A DNA stretch of 64,000 nt from Pseudocoprococcus catus. Its GTDB lineage: Bacteria; Bacillota; Clostridia; Lachnospirales; Lachnospiraceae. The notes beneath the pieces are model-generated. The model had not been told where the DNA came from and made no database searches. It saw only the letters and a list, made by a program, of their open reading frames with translations. The translations under genes and the position numbers were made by a program. Position 1 is the first letter of the stretch; each line of letters starts with the position of its first letter. Below are positions 45,022 to 52,506 of the stretch, piece after piece. The DNA lies in contig NZ_LR698973.1 in the NCBI RefSeq assembly GCF_902381825.1, forward strand, positions 2,707,788-2,771,787. Reading direction: 5' to 3'.

Positions 45022-46398
45022 ATGAACTATTATAAAAATATTGTCAGCCAGATTTTGAAAATGACATCGGATGGCTTTATTATTACGGACACAGAGGGAA
45101 ATGTCCGGGAGATTAATAAGCAGTATGCGGACTTTTTCGGGAAATCCAGAAGTGAGATCATAGGAAAATCCATTTTGAATATTATTCCTAATTCCAAGAT
45201 GATTGATATTGTCAAACATAAATTTTCGGAAGAGGATGCGGTTCATAAATACATAGACGGCGAGGCAAAAGGCAACAGTGTTATCGTCAGCCGTTCTTAT
45301 GTTGAAGATGAAGACGGCAATGTGGTAGCCGGAGTGGCTCAGGTTAAGTTCAAGGTACAGACATTGGCGGTGGCAAAGAAGCTGATGAATGAGTACGAAG
45401 AGCTGGAATATTATCGTGAAGAATTTCAGAATCAGAACAGAGTGGATAATATTATCGGTTCGGATCCGAAGTTTCGTGAAATCGTCAAAGAGTGTCTGAA
45501 GGTGGCTAAAACGGATATTCCGGTGTTGTTGACAGGAGAGACAGGAACAGGCAAGGAAGTTATGGCGAAGGCTTTGCATACCAATAGTCTTCGATGCGAT
45601 AAGCCCTTTGTCAGCATCAATTGTGCAGCTATTCCATTTGAATTGTTGGAATCAGAATTGTTTGGGTACATGGACGGGGCTTTTACCGGAGCCAAAAGGG
45701 GCGGCAAAAAAGGCAAGTTCCAGCTGGCCAACGGTGGGACGATTTTCCTGGATGAAATCGGGGATATGCCGAGTTCTATGCAGGCCAAGCTGCTGCGTGT
45801 TCTTCAGGAGAAAGAAATTGAGCCTTTGGGCAGTGAGAAGTCTATTCCTCTGGATGTCAGGGTAGTTGCAGCCACCAGACAGGATCTGGAAGCCAAGATG
45901 AAAGACGGCTCTTTCAGGGAAGATTTATATTATCGTTTAAGTGTTTTCAATATTCATATTCCGCCGCTTAGAGAACGAGGCGGGGACAGTCTTGAACTGG
46001 CTGAGTTTTTTCTTGATGAGCTGAATCATAAATATAAGACCTATAAGACATTTTCCAAAGCAGTTAAGGCCTATTTTCTGAAATACCAATGGCCGGGCAA
46101 TGTGCGGGAAGTCAATAACGTGGTGCAGAGTGCCTACGCCATCAGTACGGAGAATATTATTGATATTAACGATATCCCGGCAAGGATGCTGCAGCAGGAG
46201 AAGCCGGCGATTAATCTGGATAAAAATAAAAAATCTCTGGGGCAGATGGTGGATGACTATGAGAAAGAAGTGATTTTGGAACTGCTGAAAAAGCATAAAG
46301 GCAACTGCCTGGAGGCAGCAAAAGAAGCAGGGATCCATAAGAGTAATTTTTACAGAAAACTGCAGAAGTATGGGATTAAACCTGCGGAGGTAGAATAA
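45022..46398 (+). CDS. PAS / sigma-54 activator / Fis regulator
   Basis: Enhancer-binding protein of 458 residues: PAS (residues about 8-115, DGFIITDTEGNVREIN), AAA+ domain (GETGTGKE, GAFTGA, GGTIFLDEIGD) and a Fis helix-turn-helix (NCLEAAKEAGIHKSNFYRKL). GGGAGGG precedes ATG 45022. It lies directly downstream of the crotonase operon, which has the only other unpaired sigma-54 promoter here, so it most likely binds the 39686/39752 palindromes. Confidence 0.9.
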   Translation: MNYYKNIVSQILKMTSDGFIITDTEGNVREINKQYADFFGKSRSEIIGKSILNIIPNSKMIDIVKHKFSEEDAVHKYIDGEAKGNSVIVSRSYVEDEDGNVVAGVAQVKFKVQTLAVAKKLMNEYEELEYYREEFQNQNRVDNIIGSDPKFREIVKECLKVAKTDIPVLLTGETGTGKEVMAKALHTNSLRCDKPFVSINCAAIPFELLESELFGYMDGAFTGAKRGGKKGKFQLANGGTIFLDEIGDMPSSMQAKLLRVLQEKEIEPLGSEKSIPLDVRVVAATRQDLEAKMKDGSFREDLYYRLSVFNIHIPPLRERGGDSLELAEFFLDELNHKYKTYKTFSKAVKAYFLKYQWPGNVREVNNVVQSAYAISTENIIDINDIPARMLQQEKPAINLDKNKKSLGQMVDDYEKEVILELLKKHKGNCLEAAKEAGIHKSNFYRKLQKYGIKPAEVE

Positions 46399-46400
46399 AC

Positions 46401-46970
46401 ATGGTAAATCAGACAAAACAAGCTCTGGAGGCATCATTAAAGCACTTACTTTTACAGAAGCCTCTGGACAAAATTACAATCAGCGATCTGACGAAGGACT
46501 GCGGCATCAGCCGAATGGCGTTTTACTATCATTTTAAGGATATTTATGATTTGGTGGAATGGTCCTGCCTGGAAGATGCCACACGGGCATTGGCGGGCAA
46601 GAAGACTTACAGTACATGGACAGAAGGATTGCTGCAGATTTTTGAAGTTGTTTATGAGAACAAACCGTTTATTATGAATGCCTACCGCTGCATCAGCAGG
46701 GAACAGATTGAGAATTTTCTGTTTCAGTTGACGTCGGATTTGATCATGGGGGTTGTTAAAGAGCAGGAGCAGGCTGCGAATACGACGATACCTGATAAAG
46801 ATAAGCGTTTTATTGCAGATTTTTATAAATACAGTTTTGTGGGCATTATGCTGGACTGGATTAAGCAGGGCATGAAAGAAGATTACGAGGAAATTGCCAG
46901 AATGATCGCGATCACGCTGCACGGCGGCATTGCGAATTCCATCAGGAACTTTACAAAAGCGGAGGAATGA
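46401..46970 (+). CDS. TetR-family regulator
   Basis: Protein of 189 residues. The N-terminal helix-turn-helix is TISDLTKDCGISRMAFYYHFKDIYDLVEW and the C-terminal ligand domain is of the DhaS-like type. It starts two bases after the sigma-54 activator stop, yet it is followed by a terminator and then the oleate hydratase gene. It probably represses that gene in response to fatty acids, by proximity and the dyad at 47080-47090. Confidence 0.85.
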   Translation: MVNQTKQALEASLKHLLLQKPLDKITISDLTKDCGISRMAFYYHFKDIYDLVEWSCLEDATRALAGKKTYSTWTEGLLQIFEVVYENKPFIMNAYRCISREQIENFLFQLTSDLIMGVVKEQEQAANTTIPDKDKRFIADFYKYSFVGIMLDWIKQGMKEDYEEIARMIAITLHGGIANSIRNFTKAEE

Positions 46971-46997
46971 TAAATTTTTTATCATTTCTCTTTTTTT
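46965..46997 (+). terminator. Terminator after the tetR-type gene
   Basis: GAATGATAAA (46965-46974) pairs with TTTATCATTTC (46978-46988), followed by a run of T; the stem overlaps the stop codon. Confidence 0.75.
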
Positions 46998-47002
46998 GTA
47001 AA

Positions 47003-47090
47003 TTGAAAAAAGACAAAATCGGCCATACTATATAGGCATCACTTAATAAATAACAGATGAAAGACATCCAATAACGGTTGTACACTGTAC
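47003..47090 (+). promoter_or_regulatory. Promoter and candidate operator of oleate hydratase
   Basis: TTGAAA (47003-47008), 17-base spacer, TACTAT (47026-47031). Downstream, GTACA-C-TGTAC (47080-47090) is a perfect short dyad in the leader, a possible TetR-type operator. Confidence 0.5.
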
Positions 47091-47143
47091 CAAACGCAAC
47101 AGAGTGTCAATGTGCAGCTATTTGAAGAAAGGTGGTTATCTAT

Positions 47144-49192
47144 ATGGCTAAAAAGAAATTAACATTAGGTATGGCAGCGGCTGCGGCAGCAGGCACAGCG
47201 GTTTATGTGGCGAAGAAGTCTCAGGATAAGAAGAATCAGAACGGCACATCACAGAACGACATCCGGGATAAGGCAAATTCTGGTTGGTCATTGACACAGC
47301 ATAAAATAAATTCAGGTTGGACATTTAATAAGAAAGACGACAGGAATTCAGCAGTCAACAATAGCTACCGCAATACAGAGCGTGGCAAATATGAGAAAAA
47401 CAGCAAGGGCATTTATTATACCAATGGTAATTATGAAGCTTTTGCCAGACCGGAAAAGCCGGAGGGTGTGGAGGAAAAGCATGCCTATATCGTAGGCAGT
47501 GGTCTTGCTTCTCTGGCAGCGGCATGTTTCCTTGTTCGTGACGGACAGATGCCTGGAGAGCATATCCATATTCTTGAAGCGATGGACATTGCAGGCGGGG
47601 CCTGTGACGGTATCTTCGATCCAAGTCGTGGCTATATCATGCGCGGCGGTCGTGAAATGGAAAATCATTTCGAATGTTTGTGGGATCTGTTCCACAGTAT
47701 TCCATCCCTTGAAATTCCAGGTGCTTCGGTTCTGAATGAATTTTACTGGCTGAATAAGCATGATCCGAACTATTCACTTTGCAGAGCAACGGTGAATCGA
47801 GGCAAAGATGCCCATACAGATGGCAAATTTAATCTCAGCCAGAAGGGTTGCATGGAAATCATGAAGTTGTTCATGACGAAGGATGAAGATCTTTACGATA
47901 AAACCATTGAGGATGTTTTCGATGATGAAGTCTTCAATTCAACATTCTGGATGTACTGGCGCACCATGTTTGCTTTCGAAAACTGGCATAGCGCACTGGA
48001 AATGAAGCTGTATTTCCAGAGATTTATTCATCATATTGCCGGTCTGCCGGATTTCAGTGCTTTGAAATTCACAAGATACAATCAGTATGAATCTCTGATC
48101 CTGCCAATGCAGAAATATCTCGAAGATGCCGGGGTTGATTTCCAGTTTAATACAGAGGTGACGAATGTTGTCTTCAAGTTTGAGAACGGCAAGAAGATTG
48201 CGTCTCTGATTGAGTGCAAAGTCAATGGTAAGGAAAACGGCATTATGCTGACAGAAGACGACCTTGTATTTGTTACAAACGGCAGCTGTACAGAGGGAAC
48301 GATTTACGGCGATCAGAATCATGCGCCGAATGGTGATGCGGAAGTCAGAACAAGCGGTGTCTGGAGCCTCTGGAAAAATATTGCCAGACAGGACCCATCC
48401 TTCGGTCATCCGGAAAAATTCTGCTCAGATGTGGCCAAGACAAACTGGGAGTCCGCAACTGTCACAACACTGGATGATAAGATTATTCCTTATATTACCA
48501 ACATCTGCAAACGTGACCCTAGAACAGGCAATGTGGTTACAGGAGGCATTGTCAGCTGTCAGGATTCCAGCTGGCTTCTGAGTTGGACCATTAACAGGCA
48601 GGGACAGTTTAAAGAGCAGGACAAAAATAAAGTCTGCGTATGGGTATATGGTCTGTTTACAGATGTGCCGGGTGATTTTATCAAGAAGCCGATGAAGAAC
48701 TGTACAGGTAAGGAAATCACCGCAGAATGGCTGTATCATCTGGGCGTTCCGGAAGACCAGATTATGGATCTGGCAGAAAACAGTGCGGTTTGTGTACCGA
48801 CCATGATGCCTTATATCACTGCATTCTTCATGCCGAGAGCAAAAGGTGACAGACCGGATGTTATCCCGGATGGATGTGTGAACTTTGCATTCCTTGGACA
48901 GTTTGCAGAGACACCGAGAGATACGGTTTTCACGACAGAATATTCTGTGCGTACAGCAATGGAGGCCGTGTATGGACTTCTGGGTGTGGATAGAGGTGTG
49001 CCGGAAGTCTGGGGTAGTGTTTATGATATCAGAGAACTACTCGACAGCACCGTGAAACTCATGGACGGCAAATCGCCATTGGATATTGAACTTCCTGGAC
49101 CGCTGAATCTGTTGAAGAAGCCGCTCTTGAAGATGATTCATGGAACGGTGGTTGAGAAAGTACTGGAAGATCATGATATTATTCGAAAATAG
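47144..49192 (+). CDS. ohyA: Oleate hydratase (myosin-cross-reactive antigen family), N-terminally extended
   Basis: Protein of 682 residues that adds water to the cis-9 double bond of oleate or linoleate, an FAD-dependent detoxification. The FAD motif AYIVGSGLASLAAACFLVRDG begins near residue 110. Other family segments are GGREMENHFECLWD, PDFSALKFTRYNQYESLILPM and FLGQFAETPRDTVFTTEYSVRTAMEAVYG. The first 110 residues are extra: a hydrophobic stretch (LTLGMAAAAAAGTAVYVA) and a polar Asn/Lys-rich linker, suggesting membrane tethering. I start at ATG 47144, eight bases after GAAAGGTGG. Confidence 0.93.
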   Translation: MAKKKLTLGMAAAAAAGTAVYVAKKSQDKKNQNGTSQNDIRDKANSGWSLTQHKINSGWTFNKKDDRNSAVNNSYRNTERGKYEKNSKGIYYTNGNYEAFARPEKPEGVEEKHAYIVGSGLASLAAACFLVRDGQMPGEHIHILEAMDIAGGACDGIFDPSRGYIMRGGREMENHFECLWDLFHSIPSLEIPGASVLNEFYWLNKHDPNYSLCRATVNRGKDAHTDGKFNLSQKGCMEIMKLFMTKDEDLYDKTIEDVFDDEVFNSTFWMYWRTMFAFENWHSALEMKLYFQRFIHHIAGLPDFSALKFTRYNQYESLILPMQKYLEDAGVDFQFNTEVTNVVFKFENGKKIASLIECKVNGKENGIMLTEDDLVFVTNGSCTEGTIYGDQNHAPNGDAEVRTSGVWSLWKNIARQDPSFGHPEKFCSDVAKTNWESATVTTLDDKIIPYITNICKRDPRTGNVVTGGIVSCQDSSWLLSWTINRQGQFKEQDKNKVCVWVYGLFTDVPGDFIKKPMKNCTGKEITAEWLYHLGVPEDQIMDLAENSAVCVPTMMPYITAFFMPRAKGDRPDVIPDGCVNFAFLGQFAETPRDTVFTTEYSVRTAMEAVYGLLGVDRGVPEVWGSVYDIRELLDSTVKLMDGKSPLDIELPGPLNLLKKPLLKMIHGTVVEKVLEDHDIIRK

Positions 49193-49205
49193 TGAATGAT
49201 GTAAT

Positions 49206-49256
49206 AAAAAAGGCTATCGCTTAACGATTGAAAATCGTTAAGCGACAGTCCTTTTT
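49206..49256. terminator. Terminator between oleate hydratase and the Cys-rich gene
   Basis: TCGCTTAACGATT (49217-49229) pairs with AATCGTTAAGCGA (49233-49245), with A and T flanks for both directions. Confidence 0.85.
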
Positions 49257-49268
49257 GTAGGAGATTGT

Positions 49269-49409
49269 TTAATCTCGTTCTCTATAGTGATTGCAATCTT
49301 TTAATTCATCCGGGTCTTCCAGTGTATGATACCATGTGCAGCTCCATTTCCAGCTGCAATCAGTAGGTTCGCCGTATTCACAATCTTTACATCTTCCGTA
49401 GTTTTCCAT
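49269..49409 (-). CDS. Small Cys-rich protein (46 residues)
   Basis: Protein of 46 residues starting ATG 49409, eight bases after minus-strand GGAGG. It has five Cys (7, 10, 18, 24, 39) and many aromatics (CSWKWSCTWYHTL), ending HYRERD. The cysteine spacing suggests metal or Fe-S binding. I know no family name. A broken second copy lies at 52233-52323. Its promoter module (49481-49528) is shared with the gene at 50303-50830. No longer start is supported. Confidence 0.75.
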   Translation of the reverse strand: MENYGRCKDCEYGEPTDCSWKWSCTWYHTLEDPDELKDCNHYRERD

Positions 49410-49480
49410 AATTAATTCCTCCATTTGATTAAAATCATATTTTTGCAATTGTTTTGGGATTGCTTTGTTTTGATGAGTTA

Positions 49481-49528
49481 AGTATATCAGAAGCCCTTTT
49501 GGGAGGTATTCCCGGAGAGAGAAAAAAC
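49481..49528 (-). promoter_or_regulatory. Shared promoter module, copy 1
   Basis: The minus strand carries an extended -10 (TGATATACT, 49481-49489) and a dyad GGGA-N5-TCCC where the -35 would be. The same arrangement occurs at 50879-50927 and, decayed, at 52325-52364. Confidence 0.55.
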
Positions 49529-49589
49529 ATGATACTTGCATTCTACATAAACAGATGCTAATATGAAGTTGATGTAAGCAGGTAACCAA

Positions 49590-50165
49590 TTGCGTAAAAT
49601 TCAGCTGTATAAAAATACCGGGAGGGGAATTTATATAGGAGCGATAGATGCAATTACCAAAGCTTACATAAGAAAAAACGAAGTATTTGCGGATGCCTTC
49701 AACTACTTTATGTATGATGGGGCTCAGGTGATCCAACCGGAGCGTTTGAAAGAATTGGATTCGACTGAGATAGCAATACTATTGAATGAAAAAGATACAA
49801 CAGATAAAAAAGCGGTTCAAGTGGAGGCTCAACAGAAATATCGGGATATTTTGAAATTGGCTGCTTTTATTAGTAATAATCCAAGGATGAATATGGAAGC
49901 TGCTGCGGCCAGGGTGATTGAAGCAATTAATCATGTGCCGATTAGGATACAGGAAGGAGATGGCAAGTTCAATATGTGTGAAGCAATTGAAGAGATGATT
50001 AAAGATGGCAGAGAAGCAGGACGTGAAGTGGGACGTCAGGAGGGGCAGAATCGAATTAATCAATTAATTATTCTTCTGTCAAAAGAGAACCGGGGCGAGG
50101 ATATTATCAAAGCGGCTAAGGACAGAGAATATCAGGAACAGCTGTTTAAAGAGTTTAATCTGTAA
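49590..50165 (+). pseudogene. Rpn-family nuclease gene with internal deletion
   Basis: Frame of 191 residues. The first 85 (FADAFNYFMYDGAQVIQPERLKELD, then AQQKYRDIL) match the N-terminus of Rpn/transposase-like PD-(D/E)XK proteins. The remainder (NNPRMNMEAAAARVIEAINH, then FNMCEAIEEMI and the REAGREVGRQEG repeat) matches their C-terminus. The central nuclease domain, roughly 150-200 residues, is missing in frame. The start is uncertain (TTG 49590, weak site). The product cannot be an active nuclease. Confidence 0.75.
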
Positions 50166-50265
50166 AATTAAAGTGATTTGAAAAGATAAATCATGAAGAG
50201 GTAGAAAGTAAATTTTAACAAGAGTGTTTAAGCTGTTTAACAATTAGGAAATTTGCTTACAGAAG

Positions 50266-50291
50266 AAAAGGCTGCCCGATGGCAGCCTTTT
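50266..50291. terminator. Terminator repeat, copy 1
   Basis: AAAAGGCTGCC (50266-50276) pairs with GGCAGCCTTTT (50281-50291). The 45 bases 50246-50290 recur almost exactly at 52174-52218. Confidence 0.8.
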
Positions 50292-50302
50292 TGGGTGCAT
50301 AT

Positions 50303-50830
50303 TTAGTCTCTGTACTGGGCTTCGAAGCGTAATGTGACCATTGGTGTATGGGTGAAATCTCCATAATTATGTACAGCCAGCTGAGTGACATTGGTTGAAA
50401 TATTCGACCAGTTAAACTGGCAAAGCATTTCTCGCTTGACAGCTTCCGGTGTTGTAAAGCCTGTTGCCTGCTTTGTTTCAAAATGCATACATTCATAGGA
50501 ACCATCCCCTCTGTCCTGAAATTCGCTGCCGAATGTGATGTTATTTCTCTTTAAAGATACATCCTCAATCTGGAAAGAGACAGAGCAGGTGGAAGCATTG
50601 ATTTTGCTTACCATAACCAGGACATGAAGTTTCATCCAAGGACAGCGTTTGGCAATAAGGGACACAATCTGTTCAAGTTCATTTAAGATGGAACTGTAAG
50701 ATCCTGTTCGGTTGACGGTGCAGTGTAAACGAGAATCTGTTTTGGTGTTTCCTTTTTTGTTAGCTGAAGGCTTGGTGTCGCTGTCTGCAAAAATAATAAA
50801 AATAATAATCGCTGCAATAATGATCCACAT
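50303..50830 (-). CDS. Membrane-anchored protein of unknown function
   Basis: Protein of 175 residues from ATG 50830, with minus-strand AAAAGGAGA upstream. Residues 1-15 are a hydrophobic anchor (MWIIIAAIIIFIIF). A polar linker and a soluble domain of about 135 residues follow (CTVNRTGSYSSILNELEQIVSLIAK, VSFQIEDVSLKRNNITFG). I recognise no family. It shares its promoter module with the small Cys-rich gene, so both may answer the same signal. Confidence 0.7.
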   Translation of the reverse strand: MWIIIAAIIIFIIFADSDTKPSANKKGNTKTDSRLHCTVNRTGSYSSILNELEQIVSLIAKRCPWMKLHVLVMVSKINASTCSVSFQIEDVSLKRNNITFGSEFQDRGDGSYECMHFETKQATGFTTPEAVKREMLCQFNWSNISTNVTQLAVHNYGDFTHTPMVTLRFEAQYRD

Positions 50831-50878
50831 AAATACAATCTCCTTTTCTTTAAGTGCCTGTTTTCTTTTGATGTAATC

Positions 50879-50927
50879 AGTATATCAGAGGCCTTTAAGG
50901 GAGTTGTTCCCGAACCGTGAAAAAATC
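50879..50927 (-). promoter_or_regulatory. Shared promoter module, copy 2
   Basis: Minus-strand TGATATACT (50879-50887) preceded by GGGAACAACTCCC, the same dyad and spacing as copy 1 at 49481-49528. Confidence 0.55.
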
Positions 50928-51082
50928 GCAGTCAGCATTTGGAGAAGGAGACGCCTTTACGGGAGGTGCTTTTTATCAGCAAATCTTAATGGGGACATAA
51001 TTGAATAGATATGTTTAGTATGCTAAAATAATAGCGATCATGAAATACAAAGTGGAAGGATACTAGAAAAGGAGCGTTACAG

Positions 51083-51283
51083 ATGGGTAAGGTGCGTTTG
51101 AACGAAGATAGTGAAATCGTCGCGAGAGTCAGGGAAGGTCTGAAACGGAAAAAAGGTTACTGTCCGTGCAGACTGGAGATCAAACCGGAGTATAAGTGTA
51201 TTTGTGATGAATTCAAAGCACAGATCCAGGATCCGGATTTTGAGGGCTATTGTCATTGTCAGCTTTATTATAAAGAGAAATAA
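51083..51283 (+). CDS. Ferredoxin-thioredoxin-reductase catalytic-domain-like protein
   Basis: Protein of 66 residues holding the six-cysteine FTR pattern: Cys27-Pro-Cys29, Cys39-Ile-Cys41 and Cys57-His-Cys59. In FTR these ligate a [4Fe-4S] cluster and form the redox-active disulfide that reduces thioredoxin with electrons from ferredoxin. Spacings are shorter and longer than in the plant enzyme (9 and 15 rather than 16 and 8). AAAGGAG precedes ATG 51083. A frameshifted copy of its 5' end lies at 52396-52475. Confidence 0.78.
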   Translation: MGKVRLNEDSEIVARVREGLKRKKGYCPCRLEIKPEYKCICDEFKAQIQDPDFEGYCHCQLYYKEK

Positions 51284-51366
51284 TTGTCACCGTTGAGCCA
51301 CTTGCAGATAAGATGGCAAATAACACCTGCCAGAACGGCAACAGTTAAGGATGTAAGAAAATCCAT
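51268..51366 (-). CDS. 32-residue membrane micro-protein, second holin-like toxin type
   Basis: A 32-codon frame from ATG 51366 with minus-strand AAGGCGG eight bases upstream. The peptide is one hydrophobic helix (LTSLTVAVLAGVICHLI) followed by CKWLNGDN. It is clearly related to the micro-ORF at 10654-10740 (shared AG[IV] and ICKWL[DN]G). Its last 16 bases overlap the 3' end of the FTR-like gene tail-to-tail, unlike copy 1, which has its own terminator. Confidence 0.65.
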   Translation of the reverse strand: MDFLTSLTVAVLAGVICHLICKWLNGDNYFSL

Positions 51367-51410
51367 GACAGACACCGCCTTATAATTTAACCCCAAAAGG
51401 AGGTAAAACT

Positions 51411-51764
51411 TTGAAAGTTTTAGTTTATAGAAAATGCAGTACATGTCTGAAAGCCTTGAAATGGCTTGAGGTCAATCAGGTTGTTTTTGATGAAAGGCCA
51501 ATTAAAGAGGAGAATCCGTCTTACGAGGAATTGAAAGCCTGGTATGAAATGAGTGGCCTGCCGCTGAAAAAATTCTTTAATACCAGTGGGATATTGTACA
51601 AACAAATGAATCTGAAGGACAAGCTGAAAGAAATGTCTGAGGATGAACAGCTGAAGCTTCTGGCAACAGATGGTATGCTGGTGAAGCGGCCGCTGGTCAT
51701 TGGGGACGATTTCGTACTGACGGGATTCAAAGAGAAAGAGTGGGAAGACAAAATCAATGGTTAG
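51411..51764 (+). CDS. Spx/ArsC-family protein
   Basis: Protein of 117 residues with the thioredoxin-like ArsC fold and an N-terminal Cys-Ser-Thr-Cys pair (residues 8-11), as in Spx/MgsR-type regulators. KRPLVIGDDFVLTGFKEKEW is the family C-terminal segment. It may be a redox-responsive RNA polymerase-binding regulator or a thiol reductase. TTG 51411 follows AAAGGAGG. It overlaps the deformylase gene by eight bases. Confidence 0.85.
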   Translation: MKVLVYRKCSTCLKALKWLEVNQVVFDERPIKEENPSYEELKAWYEMSGLPLKKFFNTSGILYKQMNLKDKLKEMSEDEQLKLLATDGMLVKRPLVIGDDFVLTGFKEKEWEDKING

Positions 51765-52167
51765 AAAAATTACAAAGGATATATTTTTCCTGGGCCAGAA
51801 ATCAGAACCGGCGACAGAGGCTGATATCCAGACCGGCCGTGATTTGCAGGACACATTAAAAGCCCATCGTGCGGAATGTGTTGGCATGGCAGCAAACATG
51901 ATAGGGATAAAAAAGAATGTTATTATTGTGAATATGGGAATTGTTGATTTGGTGATGTTTAATCCGGTATTATTGAAGAAAAGTGGTCCTTATGAGACGG
52001 AAGAGGGCTGTTTGTCATTGACAGGTGTGAGGAAGACGACAAGATACAGAGAAATCGAAGTGGAGTACAGAGATATGAGCTGGACAGTGCGCCGCCAGAA
52101 ACTCAGTGGTTGGACGGCACAAATCTGTCAGCATGAGATGGATCATTTAAACGGAATTATTATTTAG
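51757..52167 (+). CDS. def: Peptide deformylase
   Basis: Protein of 136 residues that removes formyl from nascent N-terminal Met. Motif 1 is VGMAANMIG, motif 2 EEGCLSL (metal Cys) and motif 3 CQHEMDHLNG (His-Glu-xx-His). Motif 1 has Asn-Met where many deformylases have Gln, as in a known short clostridial subgroup. The start overlaps the Spx-like gene, so the two are coupled. Confidence 0.92.
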   Translation: MVRKITKDIFFLGQKSEPATEADIQTGRDLQDTLKAHRAECVGMAANMIGIKKNVIIVNMGIVDLVMFNPVLLKKSGPYETEEGCLSLTGVRKTTRYREIEVEYRDMSWTVRRQKLSGWTAQICQHEMDHLNGIII

Positions 52168-52193
52168 TTCAATAGGAAATTTGTTTACAGAAG

Positions 52194-52219
52194 AAAAGGC
52201 TGCCCGGTGGCAGCCTTTT
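52194..52219. terminator. Terminator repeat, copy 2
   Basis: AAAAGGCTGCC (52194-52204) pairs with GGCAGCCTTTT (52209-52219), a duplicate of 50266-50291. Confidence 0.8.
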
Positions 52220-52232
52220 GTGAGCGATTGCC

Positions 52233-52323
52233 TTAATCGCGTTCTCTGTAGCGATTGCAATCTCTGAGTTTATCCGGGGCTTCCAGTGTATGATACCATG
52301 TGCAGCTCCATTTCCAGCTGCAA
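52233..52323 (-). pseudogene. Truncated copy of the small Cys-rich gene
   Basis: The minus strand encodes about 30 residues matching the C-terminal two-thirds of the 49269-49409 protein (GCSWKWSCTWYHTLE, then RDCNRYRERD and stop). The 5' part is replaced directly by promoter-module sequence, with CAG at the junction, as after a deletion between short repeats. No start codon or ribosome site remains. Confidence 0.8.
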
Positions 52324-52324
52324 C

Positions 52325-52364
52325 CAGAAGCTTTTTTGGGGCGAGTCCCGGAGTGAGCAAAAAC
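52325..52364 (-). promoter_or_regulatory. Decayed promoter module, copy 3
   Basis: AGAAGCTTTTTTGGGG then CGAGTCCCGGAG on the plus strand matches 49489-49516 with changes. The extended -10 has been lost. Confidence 0.5.
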
Positions 52365-52395
52365 TGCAATTACGAGATGGAGGATCAATAGAGAT

Positions 52396-52475
52396 ATGGG
52401 AAAAGTACGACTGAATGAAAAAGAAAAGTAGTTTCGATAATCGAATCATTTATTAAGAAAGCACAGGTGAGATAA
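52396..52475 (+). pseudogene. Frameshifted 5' fragment of a second FTR-like gene
   Basis: Begins MGKVRLNEKEK then stop, matching MGKVRLNEDSE of the 51083 gene. In the next frame VVSIIESFIKKAQ resembles its following residues, then a stop. The cysteine part is absent. GGAGG lies upstream at 52379-52383. Confidence 0.7.
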
Positions 52476-52506
52476 TATAGATACGAACGAGATACAATGG
52501 GATAAA

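Noticed and set aside
49269..49736. 155-codon minus-strand frame containing the Cys-rich protein
   Set aside because: Only the last 46 codons follow a ribosome site and are repeated in the duplicate. The upstream part covers the promoter module.
52169..52369. Minus-strand 66-codon frame over the duplicated block
   Set aside because: It runs in a different frame from the Cys-rich homology and has no ribosome site or family match. The homologous frame is the broken copy at 52233-52323.
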